Shown here: positions 1 to 4,900 of the stretch, piece after piece
How positions within the stretch are numbered: position 1 is the stretch's first letter
How the letters are laid out: each line of letters starts with the position of its first letter
Source: Planctomycetota bacterium
Lineage (GTDB): Bacteria; Planctomycetota; Phycisphaerae; Phycisphaerales; SM1A02
Length of the DNA: 5,722 nt
Reading direction: 5' to 3'
NCBI GenBank assembly: GCA_022567855.1
Contig: JADFGE010000210.1
Coordinates: forward strand, 1 to 5,722
Notes under the pieces: model-generated
What the model saw: the letters and a program-made list of their open reading frames with translations, nothing else
What the model was told of the DNA's origin: nothing
Database searches by the model: none
Program-made: the position numbers and the translations under genes

Positions 1-223
1 GAATCCCAAGTAATTCTCAGGCGTTGACCGGGCGCCATGCTTCATCCCCGACCCGTCGGGGTGAAGCATGCTTTGCCCTAAAAGGGTCAAAGCATGGCGC
101 CCGCCTGCGGATCAACTGCGATTCGTATGAGAAGATAGCGGGCGCCGACTGCGCGGAAGCGGTTATGATGGCCGCGCTTGTCTCGTTCCTCGCCGGCGTC
201 GGCGGGCATAGGCTGAGTTGAGT
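1..223. other. Intergenic region downstream of purC, no gene supported
   Basis: Apart from the twin palindrome at 29-103, nothing recognisable is seen. An open frame at 24-221 (65 codons) is encoded largely by the palindrome itself, has no family-like pattern and no ribosome binding site, and is probably spurious. No gene entering from the left edge could be identified on either strand. Confidence 0.6.
29..103. repeat. Twin-palindrome REP/BIME-like element (two overlapping hairpins within a 14-bp inverted repeat)
   Basis: Seen directly: bases 29-42 (CGGGCGCCATGCTT) are the exact reverse complement of 90-103. Inside lie two hairpins sharing CATG at 67-70. Hairpin 1 spans 36-70, with 15 pairs, one bulged T at 45 and the loop CCCG at 52-55. 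Hairpin 2 spans 67-96, with 13 pairs, one bulged T at 87 and a 3-nt loop at 80-82. In both hairpins the extra base sits in the outer arm at the same place, between the CATGCTTyr block and the C-rich block. The element lies about 120 bp downstream of the purC stop. No U-tract follows on the purC transcript side, so it is not a canonical intrinsic terminator, although it could stabilise or end the mRNA. Two inverted, bulged palindromes are typical of REP/BIME elements. That it is dispersed in the genome is an inference from structure alone. Confidence 0.7.
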
Positions 224-1201
224 TCAGTTTGTGCTGGACGCGAAGAGCCGATTCCAAACCTCGGCGTACCTCGCTTGGGTGTTCTGAACAACCTCCGCCG
301 GCAACGGCGGTCCGGGCGGCGTCTTATCCCAGGTCCCCGCATCCACCAGCCCCTGCAGGTAGCTTCGTACGTACTGCTTGTCGAAGGCGTGCTGCTCGAC
401 GCCCGGCGTGTAGGCGTCCGCCGGCCAATAACGCGAACTGTCCGGCGTCAACACCTCGTCGATGAGAATCAACTCGTCGGTCGGTCGGCTTTGCCCGTCC
501 AAGGCATAGCCGAACTCGAATTTCGTATCCGCCAGAATGATACCGTGAGAGAGCGTGAACTCAGCGGCCGCGGTGTAAATATGCAGCGAGACGTCGCGCA
601 ACCGCTCGGCTGTCTCCGTGCCGATCTGGGCGCACACCTGCTGATAGTTCATCGGTTCGTCGTGACCCGAGGCCGCCTTGGTCGTCGGCGTGAAGATCGG
701 CTCGGCAAGCTTCTCTGATTCGCGCAAGCCCTCGTCCAGCGGGACACCGCAGACGCTGCGGCGCTGTTGATATTCTCGCCAGCCCGAGCCGGCCAGGTAA
801 CCACGGACGATGAACTCGACCGGGACGACCTTAGCCGCCCGGCAAATCATGGCCCGTGACTCGATCGACAGTCGCTGCGAGGCGTTCAAGCCGGCGACAT
901 CCCTGGCATCGGTCGAGACCACATGATCGCCGATGACGCCGAGCGATCGAACGAAGCTGAACCACGCGGTGCTGATCTGCGTCAGCAGGCACCCCTTGCC
1001 GGGGATCGGCGTGGGCAGGATCACATCAAAGGCGCTGATTCGATCAGTCGCGATAATGAGCAGGCGCTGCGCTCCATCCCCTTGAGCCGCCAGGGAATAA
1101 AGGTCACGGACCTTCCCTTCTCGCCGGCCCGGCAACGGCAGATCGCTTCGGATCATCGGCTCGGGACAATCGACAAGAGCGGCGTCGGATTCATTGGACA
1201 T
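224..1201 (-). CDS. purC: Phosphoribosylaminoimidazole-succinocarboxamide synthase (SAICAR synthase)
   Basis: This cytosolic purine-biosynthesis enzyme ligates L-aspartate to CAIR using ATP to give SAICAR. The 325-aa product carries the expected family blocks in order: GRREGKVRDLY at 25-35 (nucleotide-binding start), ATDRISAFDV at 51-60, PIPGKG at 65-70, signature 1 VVPVEFIVRGYLAGS at 125-139, EPIFTPTTKA at 167-176, signature 2 LADTKFEFG at 223-231, and LIDEVLTPDSSRYW at 246-259. It ends with AFDKQYVRSYL at 272-282. The length (about 300 aa or more, versus about 237 in E. coli) places it in the longer, yeast ADE1-like form also found in many bacteria. The start at 1201 is the first ATG. An internal Met16 just before the conserved region is an alternative, and neither has a strong Shine-Dalgarno. 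The stop is TGA at 226-224. The gene stands alone and is divergent from the GH10-like gene; no other purine gene is visible. Every motif appears intact. Confidence 0.97.
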   Translation of the reverse strand: MSNESDAALVDCPEPMIRSDLPLPGRREGKVRDLYSLAAQGDGAQRLLIIATDRISAFDVILPTPIPGKGCLLTQISTAWFSFVRSLGVIGDHVVSTDARDVAGLNASQRLSIESRAMICRAAKVVPVEFIVRGYLAGSGWREYQQRRSVCGVPLDEGLRESEKLAEPIFTPTTKAASGHDEPMNYQQVCAQIGTETAERLRDVSLHIYTAAAEFTLSHGIILADTKFEFGYALDGQSRPTDELILIDEVLTPDSSRYWPADAYTPGVEQHAFDKQYVRSYLQGLVDAGTWDKTPPGPPLPAEVVQNTQARYAEVWNRLFASSTN

Positions 1202-1352
1202 GCACCCACTGTATCAGCTACGCCGGTCAAGGGCGAGAGACGCCGGCCGGCGATTTTCGCAGGTGAAATCTCACGCACAACGCCAGGTACAACTATAGTG
1301 TTGGCACAGCCCTGCGAGACCGCCCGCGGCTCGACCCTTTGCTTGATTCACG
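1202..1352. promoter_or_regulatory. Divergent intergenic region (purC / GH10-like gene)
   Basis: This 151-bp gap lies between two divergent start codons, so promoters for both genes should be here. A TATAGT hexamer at 1294-1299 would be a plausible -10 for the rightward gene, but no convincing -35 sits 16-18 bp upstream. It is part of the palindrome ACTATAGT (1292-1299), so it could be read on either strand. A perfect 12-bp GC palindrome CGCCGGCCGGCG at 1241-1252 could be an operator or chance in GC-rich DNA. No riboswitch-like structure was recognised ahead of purC. The presence of promoters is inferred from gene layout, not from a strong motif. Confidence 0.35.
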
Positions 1353-2867
1353 ATGCTTCGATTTGCCGTTTACGACGACCGCGGACCAGCCAAAGACTGG
1401 CCGCTTGACGCAGCCTACCTGATTGGGTCGGACGATGTCGCTGTGCGCGGGGAGCTGACGTTCAAGGCGGGTCATATCCGGTGCACCACGCGCGCGAACC
1501 ATACAGTCGGCCTGTGCCTGCCATACGACGCTGGTCCGCTCGGTCGGCTCATGCTCCAGACGTGCTTGCTGCCCGATCGTGACCGGCCATACCTCCTGTC
1601 CCTGGAGGTGGCGCGGCATCGGCTCAAGACCTTCATCGCCAAGAGCGAAGAATGGCAGATGTTCGAGATCGAATCCGATCATCCTGCTCCGCGGGAGTGG
1701 GAAAAGGCACGGAAACTGTTCTCACAAGCGCTCAACGAAAAGGACCAGATTCAGGCGGACCGCTTGGCTCGGCGCGCCCTCATTCACGCGGTTCAGGCGA
1801 ACGAGCGGTTGGCCCTGGCCCATGCTGAGCTCTTCCTCCACTGGCGGTTCGGGAACCGTCCCGCACCGCCGACGACGCTCGGGGTGCGTATTCACACGGG
1901 CAAGGACACCTCGGCCCTGCGCGACCTCCTCACGCGGGATTTCGACATCCTCGTGTTCCCGCTGCGGTGGAGCGAACTGGAGGTCGAAGAAGGACGCTAT
2001 GACTGGGCGCCGCTGGATCGCTGGGTTCAATGGGCCCAAACCCAGGACAAGCCGTGCGTCCTCGGCCCCCTGCTGGATTTCTCAAAACGCGCGCTGCCGA
2101 AGTGGATGTACGTCTGGCAGCACGACTACAGCACCTGCCGTGATCTGGTGTACGAGCACGTCGAGCGCGTGGTGAAACGCTACGGCTCCGCGGTCGACAT
2201 GTGGAACGTGGCGTCCGGTCTGAACGTCAATGACAATTTCCAGTTTACCGCCCAGCAGATGATCGACCTGACCTACATGGGTTCGCTGATCGTGCGCCAA
2301 CTTCACAAGAGCGCGCGGACGATGGTCGAGATCGTCGAGCCGTTCGGCGAGTTCGGCGCCGCCAACCGAAACTCGGTCGCACCGTTGACTTACCTCGACC
2401 AGATCGTGCAGGAAGGAATCCCCATGGATTGCGTGGGCGTTCAGCTCTTGTTCGGTCAGAAGGGGCGTGGACGAGAGACGAGGGACTTGATGCAGATCAG
2501 CAGCCTGCTCGATCGGTTCCTGACGCTCGACCTCCCGGTGCTGGTCTCCGCCGTCGGCGTGCCCAGTGAAGCGCCTGAACCGGGAGGCGGCTGGTGGCAT
2601 GAGCCCTGGACCGCTCAGGTGCAATCGCGATGGGTGTCGCGCGCCTTCTCGATCGCCATGTCCAAGCCGTTTGTCGAATCGGTCATCTGGAGCGATCTAT
2701 ACGACCACCCGGGTAGTGATCTACCCGGGGCCGGGCTGGTCGATGCCTCGGGACGAACCAAACCGGCGCTGCAACGGCTGGTCGGCATGCGCAAACGACT
2801 CCGCAAGCCACTGGGGCCGCCGCGCCGACTGTTGCATCGCGTCTCAACGGGCCCAGCCGATGCGTGA
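1353..2867 (+). CDS. GH10-like TIM-barrel protein, predicted catalytically inactive
   Basis: The function is unknown; the C-terminal two thirds resemble GH10 endo-1,4-beta-xylanases. Residues 1 to about 165 are a family-unknown N-terminal region with no signal peptide or membrane segment, so a cytosolic location is likely. GH10-like landmarks are RWSELEVEEGRYDWAPLD (205-222, the usual W..xEPxxGxFxWxxxD strand), ALPKW (247-251), DMWNVASGLN (282-291, the acid/base strand), MDCVGVQ (358-364), LPVLVSAVGV (394-403, the nucleophile strand) and the C-terminal VIWSDLYDHP plus RTKPALQ (444-453, 468-474). Both catalytic glutamates are replaced: the acid/base Glu of WDVVNE aligns with Gly289, and the nucleophile Glu of ITELD aligns with Ala400. 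The usual substrate-binding HTLVWH segment reads PLLDFS (239-244). The C-terminus is strongly basic (RKRLRKPLGPPRRLLHR, 480-496). The frame is intact, which argues against a decaying gene. The start has no clear Shine-Dalgarno. The stop overlaps the next gene by 8 nt. Fold assignment is fairly confident; loss of activity is inferred from alignment by eye. Confidence 0.82.
   Translation: MLRFAVYDDRGPAKDWPLDAAYLIGSDDVAVRGELTFKAGHIRCTTRANHTVGLCLPYDAGPLGRLMLQTCLLPDRDRPYLLSLEVARHRLKTFIAKSEEWQMFEIESDHPAPREWEKARKLFSQALNEKDQIQADRLARRALIHAVQANERLALAHAELFLHWRFGNRPAPPTTLGVRIHTGKDTSALRDLLTRDFDILVFPLRWSELEVEEGRYDWAPLDRWVQWAQTQDKPCVLGPLLDFSKRALPKWMYVWQHDYSTCRDLVYEHVERVVKRYGSAVDMWNVASGLNVNDNFQFTAQQMIDLTYMGSLIVRQLHKSARTMVEIVEPFGEFGAANRNSVAPLTYLDQIVQEGIPMDCVGVQLLFGQKGRGRETRDLMQISSLLDRFLTLDLPVLVSAVGVPSEAPEPGGGWWHEPWTAQVQSRWVSRAFSIAMSKPFVESVIWSDLYDHPGSDLPGAGLVDASGRTKPALQRLVGMRKRLRKPLGPPRRLLHRVSTGPADA
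2708..2729 (+). repeat. Perfect 9-bp hairpin within the GH10-like coding sequence
   Basis: CCCGGGTAG (2708-2716) is followed by the 4-nt loop TGAT and the exact reverse complement CTACCCGGG (2721-2729). It lies inside codons for the stretch HPGSDLPG, about 130 nt before the start of the downstream helix-hairpin-helix gene. It has no following U-tract, so it is not an intrinsic terminator. It may be an mRNA structure or simply coincidence in GC-rich coding DNA. Confidence 0.6.
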
Positions 2868-3276
2868 GTCGCCCCGCCGGTTGCCCGGGGCCCTGTTCGT
2901 CAGCGGTCTGCTGGCGCTGGGACTGGGTTTCGCCGGAGGGCTGCGCCTCCACCGTCCGGTCGCGGTGTTGAAAGACGTTGGGGCCGACCATACCCCGATT
3001 CCCGGCTTGGGTTGGCCCGATCTGAGAATCGACGTCAATTCAGCCGAGGAGGCCCAGCTCGATCTGTTGCCGGGCATTGGTCCGCGGCTCGCAGCCCGAA
3101 TTGTCGAGGATCGCCGCACGGAAGGGTCGTTCGCATCCTTGGACGAGCTAATGCGGGTGACCGGGCTCGGTCCCCGGCTCGTCGAACGACTCCGCCCCTA
3201 CGCCGTGGCAACCGTCCCGGACGTACTCCACACCGCCGCCTCACCAAGTCAACAATTCGCCAGCCGAAGCGACTAG
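2860..3276 (+). CDS. Membrane-anchored ComEA-type helix-hairpin-helix protein
   Basis: This 138-aa protein has a short basic N-terminus (MRESPRR), one hydrophobic segment at about 10-28 (anchor or signal peptide), a linker, and a ComEA-type double helix-hairpin-helix domain at about 57-115. The domain has the classic opening DVNSAEEAQLDLLPGIG (58-74), hairpin 1 PGIGPRLAARIV (71-82) and hairpin 2 TGLGPRLVERL (101-111). In ComEA this fold binds double-stranded DNA non-specifically during uptake for transformation, outside the cytoplasmic membrane. Small relatives are widespread and many have no proven role. The start at 2860 is chosen because the ATG overlaps the upstream stop (ATGCGTGA) in the manner of coupled genes and places the hydrophobic stretch at the N-terminus. 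The open frame extends upstream to 2566, but only through the preceding gene. No ComEC or other competence gene is visible, so the gene symbol is withheld. The stop is TAG at 3274-3276. Confidence 0.9.
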   Translation: MRESPRRLPGALFVSGLLALGLGFAGGLRLHRPVAVLKDVGADHTPIPGLGWPDLRIDVNSAEEAQLDLLPGIGPRLAARIVEDRRTEGSFASLDELMRVTGLGPRLVERLRPYAVATVPDVLHTAASPSQQFASRSD

Positions 3277-3580
3277 CGCCTTGTCCATCATCAACCCCGG
3301 ATCGTCGGGTGTTTGGTGGCGTAGAACGAAGTGCGGTAAGGACAAGACGCACGATAATTGCAAATTAGCACTTTTTTGGCCCATTTTACCTCGCCGCTGC
3401 TAAACTACCAGTACAGGTCTTGCCGTTGGGGAGTCTCCGGCATGAGGATGAAAGGGAGCCCGCAAAGGTTCGACCGCGACGTCGTGGAGACGGTCCGTCC
3501 GGATGGAGTGGCTATGAGTCCCACCCCGCCACGGCGGATCTGCGACACGGCGGGTTCCGACCAACATTGAGGGATGTGCC
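3277..3580. other. 304-bp intergenic region, possible promoter and leader
   Basis: No gene is supported here. Bases about 3350-3390 form an AT-rich island in otherwise GC-rich DNA, containing a T6 run at 3372-3377. Possible promoter elements are GATAAT at 3353-3358 (no good -35) and TTGGCC 3376-3381 with TAAACT 3401-3406 (19-bp spacer); both are weak. Between 3421 and 3560 several short inverted matches occur: TGCCG 3421-3425 with CGGCA 3438-3442, GTCTCC 3433-3438 with GGAGAC 3486-3491, and CCCGCC 3525-3530 with GGCGGG 3549-3554. These could form a structured 5' leader, but no known riboswitch class is recognised. No convincing terminator for the preceding gene is found. Confidence 0.4.
3569..3574 (+). 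promoter_or_regulatory. Ribosome binding site of the first HAF gene
   Basis: GAGGGA lies 6 nt before the ATG at 3581. It is the clearest Shine-Dalgarno in the window and fixes this start, which is also immediately followed by a good signal peptide. Confidence 0.65.
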
Positions 3581-4861
3581 ATGAGTATTGGAAACAACAG
3601 AGGTCGAACCTTGGCGATGGCTGGTCTGGTCGCCGGGGTCCTCGCCGCTTCCAATGTGGTCTGCGCGCAGATTCCGTGCGGTGGTTACGAGGTCACAGCG
3701 ATCATCCAAGCACCCGAATGTCCGCCGTTTGGGTTTCCGCCGACGATTGGGACGGCGATCAGTGAGCCGATCGATGGCGGTCTACCCAATGTGGTGGGCT
3801 ACTACCAGTCCTGCACCATCGGTCCGGATACGGCGTTCCTCTGGATCGGCAACGAAGACCAATTCATCACGCTCCCGATGCCGCCGGGGACTATATCCAG
3901 TCGTGCCTATGACATTGCGGGCACGCAGATCGTGGGCGCTTTCGATCTGAGTGGCGACGGACTGGGCGGACTCGCCTTCGTCTACGATTACGAGACTGAC
4001 GAATTCATCAACCTGGGCACCTTTCCGCCAGGCAACTTCAGCATCGCTCGGTCCATCAAAACGAACATGCAAGTGACGGGCTACTGGGGAAACTTTGTTA
4101 ACGGAGATCCCGCTCGCGAGGCGTTCATCTGGGAGAACGGGCGCATGACAAGCCTCGCCCCAGACCTCGGCACACCGGGGAGCGAAGCGCATGATCTAAA
4201 CTGCACGGGACAAGTGACCGGTTGGATGGGGATTGCACCGCATATCAAATCGAATGCGTTCGTGTGGCATCAGGGCGAAGTCACTGTCCTTCCCTTCATA
4301 CCCGGCGGATTCTCAAGCGCGGGCGATGCGATTAACTCCCGAGGTGACGTGGCCGGGCTTGGGTGGATGTTTGACAAGGACGCGAATGAAGATGTCCGCC
4401 GCGCCTTTGCCTGGATCGACGGCGAGATGATTCGGTTGGGTACGCTCCCTGGCTATCCCGAGTCTTCTGCGAAGGGCATCAACGATGATCGAACCGTTGT
4501 GGGCCATGCCTTCACCAATACATCGCGCGCCTTCGTCTGGAAAGACGGGGTCTTAATGGCCTTGAACGATCTCATCTCACCAGACGTCGGCCTGAACATC
4601 AAGGTCGCCTTGGCGATCAATCAGACAGGACAGATCATAGCCTTCGGGACGGACCCAAATTCCGTGTCGTGGATCCTCACGCCGATCGAACCGCCGGTCG
4701 GTGATCTGGACGGTGACTGCCACGTCGGAGTAAGTGACCTGCTTATGCTTCTGGGTGATTGGGGGCCGTGCAAGAACTGCGACGATTGCCGGGCAGACCT
4801 CGATGGTGATTGCAGCGTGGGCGTGAAGGATTTGTTGATACTACTGGGTAACTGGGGGTAG
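3581..4861 (+). CDS. Secreted HAF-repeat protein with C-terminal dockerin-like domain
   Basis: The molecular role is unknown; the 426-aa protein is predicted to be exported. Residues 1-29 form a Sec signal peptide (hydrophobic about 11-24, cleavage likely at VCA|Q). A short cysteine-bearing block CGGYEVTAIIQAP (33-45) precedes about six HAF repeats of the pattern xAFxWxxGxMxxLGxLPGGxxSxAxxINxxGQVxG. These start near residues 85, 131, 180, 225, 274 and 316. Such repeats probably form beta-rich, propeller-like blades (inference). The C-terminus holds two dockerin type I-like calcium loops, DLDGDCHVGVSD (375-386) and DLDGDCSVGVKD (406-417). Acidic residues occupy loop positions 1, 3, 5 and 12, and each loop is followed by LLxLLGxWG. 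A Cys-rich linker (C397, C400, C403) joins them. In cellulosomes dockerins bind cohesins; in planctomycetes the domain is common without cellulosomes and its partner is unknown. The gene is followed after 13 nt by a paralogue. The start is supported by GAGGGA at 3569-3574. Confidence 0.92.
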   Translation: MSIGNNRGRTLAMAGLVAGVLAASNVVCAQIPCGGYEVTAIIQAPECPPFGFPPTIGTAISEPIDGGLPNVVGYYQSCTIGPDTAFLWIGNEDQFITLPMPPGTISSRAYDIAGTQIVGAFDLSGDGLGGLAFVYDYETDEFINLGTFPPGNFSIARSIKTNMQVTGYWGNFVNGDPAREAFIWENGRMTSLAPDLGTPGSEAHDLNCTGQVTGWMGIAPHIKSNAFVWHQGEVTVLPFIPGGFSSAGDAINSRGDVAGLGWMFDKDANEDVRRAFAWIDGEMIRLGTLPGYPESSAKGINDDRTVVGHAFTNTSRAFVWKDGVLMALNDLISPDVGLNIKVALAINQTGQIIAFGTDPNSVSWILTPIEPPVGDLDGDCHVGVSDLLMLLGDWGPCKNCDDCRADLDGDCSVGVKDLLILLGNWG

Positions 4862-4866
4862 GACGT

Positions 4867-4900
4867 AACCACAGATGAACACTGATGAACACAGATTGAC
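4867..4900. repeat. 10-bp-periodic repeat spanning the start of the second HAF gene
   Basis: Three consecutive 10-mers, ACAGATGAAC (4871-4880), ACTGATGAAC (4881-4890) and ACAGATTGAC (4891-4900), follow AACC. They closely match the ACCACAGATGAACAC-type repeat that recurs between genes in many environmental bacterial genomes; its antisense reading gives the familiar spurious peptide SVFISVHLWL. The periodicity is seen directly. The claim that the repeat is dispersed rests on general familiarity with such sequences, not on a search. It provides the first ATG of the downstream gene. Confidence 0.65.

Noticed and set aside
24..221. 65-codon open frame at the left edge
   Set aside because: It is largely encoded by the twin palindrome, lacks a ribosome binding site and shows no recognisable protein pattern.
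218..718. 166-codon plus-strand open frame opposite purC
   Set aside because: It is a shadow of the strongly supported purC gene on the minus strand.
1302..1316. Sigma-54-like promoter TGGCAC followed by TGC upstream of the GH10-like gene
   Set aside because: The GG-to-GC spacing is 11 instead of the strict 12, and one T of the -12 element is missing.
2566..2859. Longer N-terminus for the helix-hairpin-helix protein
   Set aside because: The extension reads through the GH10-like gene in another frame with low-complexity Arg/Ser-rich sequence; the start at 2860 gives a proper hydrophobic N-terminus.
3331..3377. Intrinsic terminator ending in T6 after the helix-hairpin-helix gene
   Set aside because: The only nearby stem (GTGCG/CGCAC, 3331-3352) is 5 bp with a 12-nt loop and is separated from the T-run by about 19 nt.
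3358..3570. 70-codon open frame in the intergenic region
   Set aside because: There is no ribosome binding site and no family-like sequence; composition is consistent with chance reading of GC-rich DNA.
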